Part shown: positions 34,656 to 45,892 of the stretch, one piece after another
Position numbering within the stretch: the stretch's first letter is position 1
How the letters are laid out: the number at the start of each line of letters is the position of its first letter
Source: Micrasema longulum
Taxonomy: Eukaryota; Arthropoda; Insecta; Trichoptera; Brachycentridae
Direction of reading: 5' to 3'
NCBI GenBank assembly: GCA_022494885.1
Contig: JAGVSM010000434.1
Span: forward strand, 62,001-126,000
Length of the DNA stretch: 64,000 nucleotides
Made by a program: the position numbers and the translations under genes
Notes under the pieces: model-generated
Databases searched by the model: none
The model's input: the letters and a program-made list of their open reading frames with translations, nothing else
What the model was told of the DNA's origin: nothing

Positions 34656-36660
34656 TTTAAATGTTGATATTTGAAAGAGTTTTCCCAAAATTAAATTCCC
34701 AAACCCGTGATCTTCCATTCAGAAAATCAATCACTACCTGCTAGGTTATTACGCTAAAATATGACAGGTCCAAATGAGCTTAAAGTTTATAACATGAATC
34801 TCAGAAATAAATTAGAGAAAAAAATATTTTTAATAAAAACACCGCATATAAATTTGATGATAAAGACATTCGATTTTTCAGCTAAATTTCTACCTTATTC
34901 CAAAATCCATATAAACTATGAATTAAACTGTTTTTGGTTGAAAATATACTTAAATACTAATATGACCAAAATCTTGCATAAATAAAAAAATGTCGAAGCA
35001 TTAAAATCGGGGTCTTGGAAAATGACATCTTGGCCGGTTGCTTCAATGATCTGGAGTGTTCCCTCTGAAATCATGGGTCATCTGGTTGGATTTGTCATCA
35101 GGTTTATTTAATTGATGCTAGCATTAAAGCCATCACCTCATTGTTAGAAAGATTCAACATTTTGACGCACACGACAGTTTTTTGATGCCAGTTAGACAAA
35201 ATCAATTTTTGTTGCATTTTTCAGTATGGTGCCACAATTTATTTATGTATTACATTATAATCCTGACCCCTGATCCATTGATATTGAATTAATTAGACAT
35301 CTTAACATGGCGCTGGCCATGTGACTATATTATCACATCAAGATATATTTTTAGGATTTAAACCAATCGGATGTCTAGAGTCATTGAATGGGCATGAATT
35401 TAAGTAATCTAGAACATTTACTCAATGTATTCCCTTTTACTGAAGAGCTTTACTCTCGACCATCCACGCTGTTTACGTTCTGTCGAGGAAGAAAGCTTAG
35501 AAAAAAAAAACATTGGTAGATACGTTTGCCACAGGCAAAATCAGAAAGATTGGTTGAGATTGTTTTCGGTGATGAGTAGCAAATGTTACCTATTACAATA
35601 TAAAACTCGTAACTGTTTATTATTTCTACAGTTTAAATGACATCAAAACTTGAGATTGTAGCCGTACCGTAATAAATTCTTTCGGCTAGAAATAATTCGC
35701 AACTGTCTTTCAGGTTTTGGGAATCGTATTGGTTTCAGGGCTATAAATTGGTTTTTAGTGTTCATTACGATAAAAATAAATGACTCGAAATATTTAAATT
35801 CGTTTTATTTATGTACAAACACAACAGTGTAAGATTATTGAAGACTAAAGCTGGATCAGATAATCCTACAAGAACTTGAGCATGACCTTGTGAAGTTTCT
35901 TGTATAATAATTGTCGTGCCAAATCTTGGGCCATTTTATTTGCAGTTTTATTCGTGGCAGTTTTTGAGATTGAAAATTGCACGTAAGTGTGAGCAGTACG
36001 TACAGTTTTCGGTGCAATGACAGATGAAGGACAGTTTCACAGTTGACAAAACGTATTATCTTGTGACGACGTGACTACTCACTACTCGTACTGGCAAAAT
36101 TGTATCTATGGTAACTCTATTATATCCGACCGCTAGTGTGGCAGCACTGAAGCCCTGTTTGCCGCCATTTTTTCCCGGCAGACGCCACCACTGGGATGTC
36201 GTCGTAATGATTGTCTACTGAAATTATTTTCACTCTAAATTGTATTAAACAGTGTCATGAGAACAGCGAGTTTTATTCAATACCGTAAATAATACTTTAC
36301 AATAATATACTGTTATTCCATCAACAATCAGCATTTGGTTTCTTAAAAACATGGATCGTAAACCTTATTTCCTGAAAAGAAAAGCAAGCGGAATGTGGAA
36401 AAGTGCAGCGAAACAAACAAGTCCAAGGATAATTTAATATTGTGACACATACAATAAAAAATACGCGTTGACAGTTAGTTTTAAAGGCGTGGGATGCGTG
36501 CGCAGATCTTGGTTCAAATATTTATTGAAAAAGACGACGTGCTCTAAGTTTTCTGACATTTGACATGAGATTTCACTCAATTTAAGTATTTACGTCACAA
36601 TTTCATTGGTTCAAATCATTCACAAGATCTTGTACCATTTTCAGATCTATGTCGTATGAG
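34656..36660. other. No gene seen; contains two complex patches
   Basis: 34990-35420 has complex, moderately GC-rich sequence (CTTGGCCGGTTGCTTCAATG; AACATGGCGCTGGCCATGTG, itself palindromic around GCTGGC), a possible conserved noncoding element. 36060-36240 is another GC-richer patch (TGTGGCAGCACTGAAGCCCT). Short frames at 34761-34985 and 35425-35640 have no motif. Confidence 0.35.
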
Positions 36661-36661
36661 T

Positions 36662-37770
36662 TTTTTTTTAATTTAAATTTTATATATTCAAATTTATACA
36701 AAATTAACAATATCTGGACCGCGCAAAACTAATTGTAAATAAAAGTTCGTCGGCGCGTTTCTAATACAAATAAAAATTACAGGTACAATTACATCATAAA
36801 AAAAACTCGTTGAACACAAAAACAATACTATAAGTACTTAAAATGTAAAAAGTAATTCTGCAAATTTATTAAAAAGGAAGAATAAAGTTCAGATATTTTA
36901 ACAGTTGAATGTTTTGATTTTCGATGAGGAAGTCCTTTAATTGTGAGCTTTTTTGCTCAAAACTAGTTAAGTTTTTTACCTCAACGGGAAGTTTGTTAAA
37001 CAGTCATGGTAAAATGGGGGTAAAGTAATACGATTGTTAACCAAATTAACAAGTTATCAGTACCTAATATTTATGTTTAAAGCATTTACTTTCTTCGTCG
37101 AGACTTTCACTACCCCAACATGCAAACATTAAAATTCATATTGTTTACGACAGAGGGTGATTTCGGATGGCCCGGGCGAAGGAACACATGGTGTTTAGAC
37201 GGCCGAAGTATCTCTTCCTAGTAATATGATGTCTCGCACCGTATTCAAAAGTAAGCAAAAGGGCCTAACAGCCAGAATTGGAACTTCACTAAGTAGGTTC
37301 TCGGAATCAATTACCATAGTCTGGAGTAATCAAATTATATGTCTGATCAAAAAACTCGGTTATGCCAAATAAGGCAAGCGACTAAGTTAGCACGGGTTGA
37401 CAGTATAATATGACCGTACAGGACAAGAGCCAGGGTGTAGCCTAGTACTAAAGAGTTCCAGCTAAGGAAATCAAGCCGGTTTGCTAGGAGAGCCCTGAGT
37501 CGGTGTCTTTACCAAGAAGATGGGTAAGCAGAAAGGTTAGAAGACGACACGGAATACTTTTGAAGCTAGAAATCCGCCTTATAAAGGCTAAAGTTAAGGG
37601 AGGACGACGAATTTAGGAGACTTGCGGGGCGTAAGGTAAGCGCGGGCAGCTGTGGGATATCGAAAAAGCATCGCGTTAGAATGCGAGAATCTGCAAACCA
37701 TGTTAGAGAAGTCGATAATACGTAATTATGTGCGTAAAAAGCGCGCGCAATATTTTTTTTAGGCAAGCTT
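36662..37770 (-). pseudogene. LINE remnant: 3' ORF2 pieces and 3' UTR
   Basis: On the minus strand near 36997-36910 a frame gives NKLPVEVKNLTSFEQKSSQL then KDFLIENQN, the standard extreme C-terminus of CR1/Jockey-like ORF2 (LP.E....S...FK..L..FL). Upstream (37770-37140 minus) are several short in-frame pieces (FRRISSFK-like, THLLGKDTDSGLS, FFDQTYNLITPDYGN) separated by stops and frameshifts, consistent with a decayed ORF2. The AT-rich 3' UTR extends to about 36662. No reverse-transcriptase active site survives. Confidence 0.55.
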
Positions 37771-38221
37771 AATTTTTTTTACAAACTCGTAGTAGAGCGC
37801 AGTGGAAACCTATTGAAAAAGAAGAAAAAGAAAAAGCCCATGCATTTTCATGAATTTGATCTGTAAGCCATCAACTTTTTCAATTCTCTTTTCGTTCTAT
37901 TCTGCACTGTGTAATATCCAGTTTCCAGTATTGAATGATATAGAAATAGTAGTTATCGTGTAAGCAGAGCATGAATATCAATACGCGGAATCGAAACGTA
38001 TTGTTTCGCAAATACGATTTACTGTGGAAAAGGGTTTCGGCAGATTTATGGACAAATATGAACGTACATAATCAACTTTTTAAGTGAAGTTAAACCAACT
38101 TGAAACTGGTGAACCCAACATGAGTACTTATTTAAAAGTCAAAAAAGCATGCGCACAAAATATTAGAAGTCTCCCTTTTTTTCCAAATATAGAGAACAAG
38201 AGGAGACAAGAATATTTTATA
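37771..38221. other. No gene seen
   Basis: The frame at 38084-38266 runs into the SINE-D fragment and is not supported as a gene. Confidence 0.4.
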
Positions 38222-38338
38222 ATAGTGAGTTATTTACAACTCGTTGAAAATGGCCCTCAAAATTAAATATTTGGGTAAATCATAAGAGCAAATATTTCTC
38301 TTTTTTAAAAAAAAATAAAAAAAATAAAAAAAAAAAAT
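38222..38338 (+). repeat. SINE-D body, headless, with A-rich tail
   Basis: TAGTGAGTTATTTACAACTC, GTTGAAAATGGCCCTCAAAA, TTAAATATTTGGGTAAATCA, then a long AAAAAAAATAAAA tail to 38338: a 5'-truncated retroposed copy. Confidence 0.75.
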
Positions 38339-39861
38339 AGTCAAAAATTAATGGCCTCTTTACCGTACACTGCGCAAATACCACAAGCAGCTTTAGTTTT
38401 AATCCCGCGATTGAACGTGAACAGAAAGCGGTGTTAAAAATGCTCACTTTTGTTCACTTAACATTCCATTTTTAAAGGCTTGTAAATAAAAAAATTATAC
38501 ACCGGACGTAAAAGCAAAAACAGAGTTCTGAAATCGTGTAGGTACTAAAAACTAAAATAAAAGTTTTTTAATGTAATGCACTCGTGTGAAACTTTTTAGT
38601 AAAAGCTTTAAATCAAATTTGAATTTAAAAATTTGGCTTTTCTAGGCAGTTATGAGGTGCCTTACATTGGTACACGATATATATAGGAGACTATAAGTGC
38701 TTTATAGGTATTACCCATTTTCCTTAATTCCTTAGCCATTTTGAAATACTAGTTTAATTTTTTTTAAATTAAGCGTAATTTTTCCTCATTGTTTTATTGT
38801 ATTTTATTTTAACCAATATTTTATCGATTATTGACAAAACGTAATTGTCGACATTTTGTATTTTATTATTTGTTTTATAAACCCTTACCGATTACATACT
38901 TTAAAAAAAAAATCGTATTCTACAGTTAATGATAATATTTTTAACATATTTTTTAAAAGTTATGTGAGTCTTTTGTTTCATTTCAGTCCCTGGTTTATTT
39001 GTCTCGACTATTCTTGACTCATTTTAGAAAGTAAATGATATTTATTATATTAACATAAACGGCAAATCTGCCTTTTACAAAAATTTATAATACGAACATA
39101 TTTGGCTGAATATCGTTCTGATATTCTCGTATTGTGTCCAGGTTTACAACATTCCTTTTTCAAGTTTTTGGTCTTTGTCTATAATTATATCAATGACTAA
39201 TTTGTAAAGAAATTTTAAGGATTCTAGTAGACAGAATTCAGTTATATTTATTTGTTTGGTTTGTTAAAAGAGTTCTTTAGTTGCTGTTAGATAAGAGAGA
39301 TCATATTTTAACTTTAATATTTTATTTTGCTGTCTTTGTTCATTAAATGCCAATATTCAACCAAATGGCTAGTACGTTCGTTAAATGAATTAAGATAATA
39401 TAATAACCTTCAACGTGTTGGCTGGTTTAAAGCTAGCAAAAGCCGCTGGGATAGGTAAGGTTAAGTTTTACAATGAAAAAAGTACATTTACTTAACTAAG
39501 TTATGTTATATATCAATACAAAAATAAATTAAGGATTAAGTTAAACATTTATTTTTATTTTATTTATTTAACTTAACCCAACCTTCCTTAATCAAACTCT
39601 TCATACAGCAGAATAAATAAAAAAGGTACAACTATAATTACTGTTGTAATAAAATAAAGAAGGCAAAGTGACGTTCAACCTTTTGGTTTAACGTCCATTA
39701 AACGAACGGCCTAGCGATTCAGATAAATGCCGGCATTTAGTGAACGACCTAGACGCTCAGTTGAGTGGCAAATTTAACTATTTGTCGGTGACATATTATA
39801 CACCATCATCATATTGTAATAGAGTTAAATATAATATAAACGATTTCAAAAAATTAAATCC
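38339..39861. other. AT-rich stretch, no gene seen
   Basis: TTGGCTGGTTTAAAGCTAGC near 39417 echoes a word of element E. 39690-39790 is GC-richer (GGCCTAGCGATTC; GGCATTTAGTGAACGACC). No coding signal. Confidence 0.4.
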
Positions 39862-40589
39862 AATATTTTGAGTTTGTCCAAATTTTTGTAGACAAGGACT
39901 GGATTCAACTCCCCTGGGAGTTGTTTATATTAACATATTACAACAGAGATGAAGAACATTTAAGAGAAGGCAATATAGAAGTATAGGCATCTACAGGGCT
40001 TATGACCTGTCAATTGCTGGTTTAAGTGGCCACTTTACACACTGTGTAACATTCACCATTCTGCCTATATTTGAACATCTATATTCCTTCAATTCTTTCA
40101 TCTGTTGATGTTTGTGAAGTTAAAGAGCTGAAACCTTTATTTATGCGGGTGAGATTCATCTAATTGAATTATTTCACCTACATACTAGGCAACGCCTGAA
40201 AATATAATTTATTCAATCTCTATACTTCTTCATGGACCAGGTAATTTATCAATTTATTATTGTTATTGTTGATAAATTACCTGGTCCATGAAGAAGTAAA
40301 GAAATTGTAAAAATAATATTTTCAGGCGTTGTCTAGTATGTAGGTGAAATAATTCAACTAGATTAATCTCACCCGCATAAATAAAGGTTTCACCTCTTTA
40401 ACTTCACAAACATCAACAGATGAAAGAATTGAAGGAACATAGATGTTCGAATATGGGCAGAATGGTGAATGTTACACAGTGTGTAAAGTGGCCACTTAAA
40501 CCAGCCATTGACAGGTCATAAGCCCTGTAGATGCCTATACTTTCATATTACCTTCTCTTAAATGTTCTTCATCTCTGTTGTAATATGTT
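39862..40589. mobile_element. Foldback element E, most complete copy
   Basis: A ~70-bp asymmetric head (TTTTGAGTTTGTCC, then the perfect hairpin CAACTCCCCTGGGAGTTG at 39907-39924) is followed by two inverted arms of about 321 bp: 39932-40252 and 40269-40589. They are separated by 16 bp. The arms are almost perfect: AACATATTACAACAGAGATG at one end and TGTTGTAATATGTT at the other, meeting at ACCAGGTAATTTATCAA / TTGATAAATTACCTGGT. There is no coding capacity. A second copy with the same head-plus-arms layout lies at 54910-55795, so this is a propagated element and not a chance local inversion. Confidence 0.85.
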
Positions 40590-41290
40590 CAAAAATCATA
40601 TGTATGTGGACTTTTCAATTTCTCTACTGCACCTTTTAAATCACTGATACTGGGAAAAAGAAACAAATAATGTTCAATCGAAAGTATTGTATATTTGATC
40701 ATTGCCCGTTTTCAAAGAAAAATACCTTATTTAAAACCAATATTCCGTGAAGAATTACGTTATCTAATTTGGAATTCTCAGACTGCAAAGTAGGTTTGGC
40801 GAATGTATTCACAATCAATATTTGGAGCGAAGTGGCTCTCCGTACCGCTTCAGTTATAATGCAAAATAAAGCGCATAACTGGCTTCCGAACCAATCCGGT
40901 AGAAGTTAGTAAGTCTTATCAGCCACTTTTGTAGGAGGACGGAAAGTAAAATGGAAACTTTTGCACTTCTTCCAAAAAGAAGGTGGTGTTACGTTTATTT
41001 ATTATTCTCAGTAGTGAAGTTCGTACGCCTGCGCCTGCGCCATGAAGGATTCATAAATAATTATTTTATGTAAACCAGCAGAAAACCAACTTTACAAAAA
41101 AAATAGTCAGGTCATTGTCACAAAATTCGTGTTTAAACGGGTTACAAGAGAGATGAAGACCATTTCAGAAAATGAAATATAAACGTCTAGGCATTTACAG
41201 TACCTACATTTACTTGTCTACGGTTGTTTTTATTACTTTCAGTGCTGCAAAATAGCCTTTATTTGATATTTTTAGTAATATATTTTTATT
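40590..41290. other. No gene; one E-element scrap
   Basis: 41140-41205 (GGGTTACAAGAGAGATGAAG; CGTCTAGGCATTTACAG) matches the E arm. The part at 40735-40960 is mixed-composition with no motif. Confidence 0.4.
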
Positions 41291-41295
41291 AATTA

Positions 41296-41705
41296 CCCAA
41301 AAAGCCCAAAGACTTTTCGGTGAATGTTTTAAAACGAGTTTATTTTCACACTAACTTATCAAATATATGAATATATACATTTATTAATAACCTTTTTACA
41401 GTTTATCTAAAATATTAAGCAAGTTTTTTTTTGTTCAATTGAATATCTTCCATGTTAATAATAGTTTGCGGGAGATCATTAAACAATTTTTTGAATGTTC
41501 ATTATCCGAAGTAATTTGTAATTTGGAGACGTCCAGGTAACCCATAGTTTTAAATAGAACTGAAGAAATATCTTCTTGATACTTTATAGTGCCTGTTTAT
41601 AAATAAATCTGTAAAATACAAATAAAAAAAATGTAATTTAAACCTGTCATAAAAAAAATAAATTTAAAAAATGTTTCCCACCGAAAAGTCTTTAGACTTA
41701 GTGGG
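41296..41705. mobile_element. TA-flanked MITE (Tc1/mariner-like target site)
   Basis: Left end TA|CCCAAAAAGCCCAAAGACTT..TTCGGTG and right end CACCGAAAAGTCTTTAGACT..TAGTGGG|TA are inverse over 27 bp with about four mismatches. TA on both sides is the Tc1/mariner target duplication. The interior is 410 bp, AT-rich and noncoding. Confidence 0.7.
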
Positions 41706-41732
41706 TACCAAATTCTTTTATGTATTTTTTAA

Positions 41733-42080
41733 TTATAAAATAAACGCTGCTCTGCAGCACTGATACTGAAATCTAGTATTTTCACGAAGTTGTTTTACCG
41801 GCAGGACATCACAAAATTTAATGTGTACACCTTTGGCCATATTTTTTGCCTCATTGATTATGCAATTCGGTACAATTCCCCTGTACATTGATATTCGGGG
41901 ATCAACCAGGTAAACCTTAATTTTTAATCTAGTGTTATCACAAAGTTTTTTTACCGACTGGAAATCACAGAATTTAAAATATGCACTTTCGCCTATATTT
42001 TTTGCCTCGCAGATTATGCTTTTTAGCATAATTCCCCTTAACGGTCTTAACTGGTAATCATAATTTTTACCCAGATGAGA
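41733..42080 (-). CDS. Unrecognised frame with internal amino-acid repeat
   Basis: The minus frame is open from at least 42080 to a stop at 41733. It encodes two tandem, diverged units: RGIMLKSIICEAKNIG..FKFCDFQSVKKLCDNTR and RGIVPNCIINEAKNMA..IKFCDVLPVKQLRENTR, linked by KVYLVDPRISMY. Shared residues (RGI, II.EAKN, KFCD, VK.L, NTR) show a duplicated ~50-residue module. I do not recognise the family. It sits between a TA MITE and an E element hosting a LINE, so it may be part of a mobile element or a gene fragment. No start context or splice sites are convincing. Confidence 0.4.
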   Translation of the reverse strand, partial: SHLGKNYDYQLRPLRGIMLKSIICEAKNIGESAYFKFCDFQSVKKLCDNTRLKIKVYLVDPRISMYRGIVPNCIINEAKNMAKGVHIKFCDVLPVKQLRENTRFQYQCCRAAFIL

Positions 42081-42084
42081 TTGG

Positions 42085-43520
42085 AAGGTTTGGTCACATT
42101 ATGTGTAAAGTGTGCAGTGTAAAATTCGCCATTTTTTCTTTGTTTGAACATCACTACTTTTTTATTTCTTTTATTTTGTGGTTTGAGTAAAGCTCAAGAG
42201 CGTATTTTCAAGGAGATAAAATTAAATTGGGTGGTGTGTTGGAAAAAAATTGGAGTAAACAATAAACTAATACGTGCAGTATCATATCTCTATGAGGAGA
42301 GTTCAGCGTGTGAAAGAGTTAATTGGGGATTTACATCATGGTTTGCGATCTCAAAGGGCGTAAAACAGGGATCTGTAATTTCACCATGGTTGTTTAATCT
42401 ATACGTGGATAACTGTATGAAAGTGATAGAATGTATGGGTATTGGAGCGAAAATGGATAAATTTTCAGTAAGCTGCTTGTTGTCTGCTGATGACGCAGTT
42501 CTTTCCAAGCAGCAAGGAGGATTTGTAATTAATAGTCTCTAGAATGTATGATGTATGCCTGGTGAGTGATTTAATGATTAACAAAAGTAAGTAAAAAGTT
42601 ATGGTATTTGAAAGGGAATTTGAGGTTACTAACTGTATAATAAATGTAAACAACGAATTTTTTTAACAAGAAGAAGAATTTGTGTATCTGGAGAGCACGT
42701 TTTCAAGAGATGGAAGAGTAGAAAAAGATGTTGAAAAGAGAACTAATGTGAACAACAAAATGAACGGTGAACTAAGCAGAGTAATTGCCAATAAAAACAG
42801 GTCAATCGAACCTAAACTGGCAGTGCTCACTGGAGTTTTAGTCCCAGCATTTACGTATGGAAGTGAAACATAAAACTATCAGAAGAAGGATAAAAGCCGA
42901 GTGAATTCGGTAAAAATGTAATCTTTTGGACGAATGTGTGGAAAATCAATCTATGACAGGGTTACAAATGATGAAATCAAGCGTGAGTGTAAATCTGAGT
43001 CGGCTATAATTGATAAGGTTAAAAAAATATGGTTTGGTCAGATAGATCGAATGGATGTCGAATGAATGGTTAAACGGGTATATATGGCGAAAATTAACGT
43101 TAACAAACACGACCAAGAAAGACGTAGCATGATCAGATAAACGAAAATCTTAAGTCTGGTCATGTCAAAAGCAGGCAGAACCAAAGGGCATGTATGACAA
43201 GATGTATGAATGTGGAAGAAGCTAGAAATGTATGGCAGGATACACGTGTATGGCGGTCCATTCTCTCTTCCCACCCCTTCGGAGAAATGCCTTGATGACA
43301 GTTGTAGTAGTAGTAGTAGTCAAGAGTGTAAATTTTTATTGTTGTTAAGATATTTATCTGTTTGAATTTTTCACCATTTTCCTATTTTCATACTTCTTTT
43401 TGGACCAGTTGCTTTAATGACAATATTTTAAATTAGTCCAAATGTTTTTAGACAAATGGCTCTTTCTCGCCCCCTAAAGAGTCATTAAGGTTAACACATA
43501 CAACAGAGATCGATTAGTTT
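42085..43520. repeat. Foldback element E, split by a LINE insertion
   Basis: E words precede the LINE (TGTGTAAAGTGTGCAGTGTA, AAATTCGCCATTTTTTC, TTTGAACATCAC at 42107-42153). More E words follow it (TACTTCTTTTTGGACCAG at 43391-43408; TTTTAAATTAGTCC, TTTTTAGACAAATGG, CATACAACAGAGATCG up to 43513). This indicates an older E copy into which the LINE inserted. Confidence 0.5.
42186..43322 (+). pseudogene. LINE reverse transcriptase remnant, 3' half of ORF2
   Basis: The first frame (to 42542) shows RT motifs: IRAVSYLYEESSACERVN, then KGVKQGSVISPWLFNLYVDN (RT motif 4), then LLSADDAVLS (the A/YADD active-site region, with Ser in place of the aromatic residue). Downstream pieces FVYLESTFSRDGRVEKDVEK, NRSIEPKLAVLTGVLVPAFT and YGSET are the typical post-RT block. 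Then SRVNSVKM, FGRMCGKSIYDRVTNDEIK and IWFGQIDRMDVE, broken by stops and frameshifts. A (GTA)n run at 43301-43320 marks the 3' end. It is dead. Clade is uncertain; the C-terminal MCG..DRV.ND.I / WFG...RMD pattern is widespread in insect LINEs. Confidence 0.75.
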
Positions 43521-43848
43521 ATGATTTCAGGTGTTTCGCAAATATAAATATTAAGAATGTCCCGTCTTTAGTAAAAATATTAAAATGTTGACAATTCAGT
43601 TTGAAAATTGTTAACGCTTTTAAGTCATGTAAGAAATTTGGTAGTTTATGTTACATTACCTCTTGAGAAAACATTTCTTCATTTTTACATGATACGCTTC
43701 AAGCAAAACTTTTTGTAAGCTTTTTGAATATTTTCTTTTATTAGAAGGCAATGAGTTCTTATTATGAACAAGAATATTTAAATAAATATTCGTTAAAGCA
43801 GCAATTGGCAAGTTTCATGATTTCCCTATAGGCCTCCGTAACAGGTTT
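43521..43848. other. AT-rich stretch, no gene seen
   Basis: No motif recognised. Confidence 0.45.
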
Positions 43849-43850
43849 CG

Positions 43851-44020
43851 TTGGGCAGTTGGTAAGACGGTCAAATTGGGAAACTTGCATCGCGGGTTTG
43901 ATTCCCGCCAGTTGCAAGAAAAAAATTAAAGAAATATTTTTTTCTCAATTGGTTTTCTCTATGTGCTGTAATGTATTTTTTATAAACCAATTTTCATATT
44001 CCCCTTTTCCCACCTGCTGA
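43851..44020 (+). repeat. SINE-C copy (tRNA-derived)
   Basis: tRNA-like head GTTGGGCAGTTGGTAAGACG, B-box-like GGGTTTGATTCCCG (43894-43907), CCAGTTGCAAGAAAAAAATT, then TTTTTTTCTCAATTGG and CACCTGCTGACAAGCC near the 3' end. Minus-strand copies at 9055-9235 and 58510-58690 share all blocks, including the terminal GTCAGCAGRTAGG-type word. Confidence 0.7.
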
Positions 44021-44195
44021 CAAGCCTCTAAATGAAAAAAAATAATCTTATATACTCGTATTGCTCTGAAGTTGGAATAAAATATTATTTTTTGCTATAC
44101 TTTCCATTGCTACTAGCAAAACTTTTTATAAGTGTACTGAATATATATTTTTTTTAAACAAAAATAAATGAGTTCTCAATGTGTATCCATATTTT

Positions 44196-45189
44196 CTCAG
44201 AGTTATAAGGCATCGAGCTATAGAAAAGCCCAAACGTAGGAAAACTGGGTATTAAGTTAGCTACAGTTCGCAGCAAAACAATGGGCCGTACTCAGGTCGA
44301 GAATTGTCAAATAGATATTAATTTGCATTGTAAATACTTTTAAATGTGTCCCTGTGTATCTATTATTGCAGGGTTTTTCCAATTATTTTTTCTATACTTC
44401 GCCTATGTTTATTTTGTAAAACTTAAAATACATGTTTGTGTTTATTTTTTTATTTATTTATTAATTTTATTCACAATATACTTATGTTACATTTATATAG
44501 ACATAAATCCCAACTCCATGGAACTAAGGTCCTGTGTTGAGTTTGTTTGTTTATCCGTCACATCTACGAAATGGCGAGTCGTAGCGGCCTGAAATTTAGA
44601 CACGTCATTTAAATGCGATGTCAAGGTTAACGTTGCTATTTTCGAGTAAAGTTTTAATCGACCTCTACTCGATAAAAACTTAAACTTAATATGGATGCCT
44701 AGTGCGACCTGACATATTGCCCATAATCAACTGCCATTATCAACAGTAAACAAACTTTAGTTTGCAAATTATTCCCTTTGATTGAGAAAAAATAGTATCT
44801 GAAGTAAATTTGTTGATATAAGGAAAGTTTTAAAGCAATATATTACACGTGTCGAGACAATTTATGCCAAAAATCAATGTAAATCATGAGAAAATATTCG
44901 GAAAAATCAATTACCTGTGAAAACTGACTCCTTTAATACCTTTGACGCTCTTACTGCTGCAACCAAACATACTGCAATTCACTATAGTCATTTTTATTTA
45001 TTATAACTTAAATATCCAAGTTATTTACCAACAAAACCCCAAGCACACCGACAAAAGCATCCGAGAGAACCGTTATGTGTTTGTTGTCAAACAAAACAAA
45101 ATGGTTGCTAACCAACAAACCAACATTGCTTGCGTTCTATGAAACATAGTGATAGGGCTTCTCTCTAGGTTACGCATTATTACTCTGAG
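44196..45189. mobile_element. TIR element G, copy 2, with exact 8-bp target duplication
   Basis: Flanked by CATATTTT on both sides (44188-44195 and 45190-45197), an exact 8-bp duplication. Starts CTCAGAGTTATAAGG and ends TTACGCATTATTACTCTGAG. The interior is collinear with copy 1 (TTTGTTTATCCGTCACATCT, ACACGTGTCGAGACAATTTA, ATTACCTGTGAAAACTGACT). The left TIR is more eroded than the right. Noncoding. Confidence 0.85.
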
Positions 45190-45197
45190 CATATTTT

Positions 45198-45890
45198 ACA
45201 CTTTTTAGACTTTTTCCTCTAAAATGTTAATAATATATTTTGAGCAATTAGGAATTGTGTTGTGGTGGAAAGAAACTTTAATCTATGTCTTTTGATCCGT
45301 GTGTTTAAAACTTTACCACCGGACTACGACCCGATAAGTGACGTATGCGTAATTCACTAGAATCAGACAATGTAAAATGATGTTATTTCATAATTCACTG
45401 TTTTTGTGTTCAATTGAATCGTTATTTTAATGCCTTTGTTAGATAAATATATCATCTTTAATCAATTCACTTGTTTCGGTGAATTCATTGTACAATCTCT
45501 CCACTAGTAAAAGTGATTAAAAAATACATTACATAATACAGATCTGATCCGTTCGTAGGGTAAAAAAGAGAAAGGGGATTTTGTAAATGAAATGATGACT
45601 AGAAAAGGAAGCATTGGAAATAGAATCAGGAAGAGCATTAAGAAGAGAAGAGTCAGATTTAAAAAAGTGTTAATTCTTGGTTAGGGTTTCATTGGAAGAT
45701 TAGGAATGTAGACGGTTCTCGGAAGAGATTGAAGAAAATCCGTTTTTCCTGGAAAAAGCAATCTCACTCTCTAGGCTTGTATTTTTTTGTTTCTTTAATA
45801 GAAAAAAAACTATGTTCACATAATTTAAACCATGAACTTTGTGGTCAAATCATTTTAATAAGTAATAATAATGAGAGTTTTTTAACGAAA
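45198..45890. other. No gene; one decayed SINE-D head
   Basis: 45255-45340 (minus: CGGGTCGTAGTCCGGTGGTA then CACGGATCAAAAGACATAG) looks like the tRNA head of SINE-D. A purine-rich block at 45555-45740 has no motif. Confidence 0.4.
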
Positions 45891-45892
45891 TT

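Noticed and set aside
42144..42185. Upstream Met-containing extension of the reverse-transcriptase frame
   Set aside because: The first 14 residues are hydrophobic, unlike RT, and derive from E-element or AT-rich sequence. The RT homology starts at about 42186.
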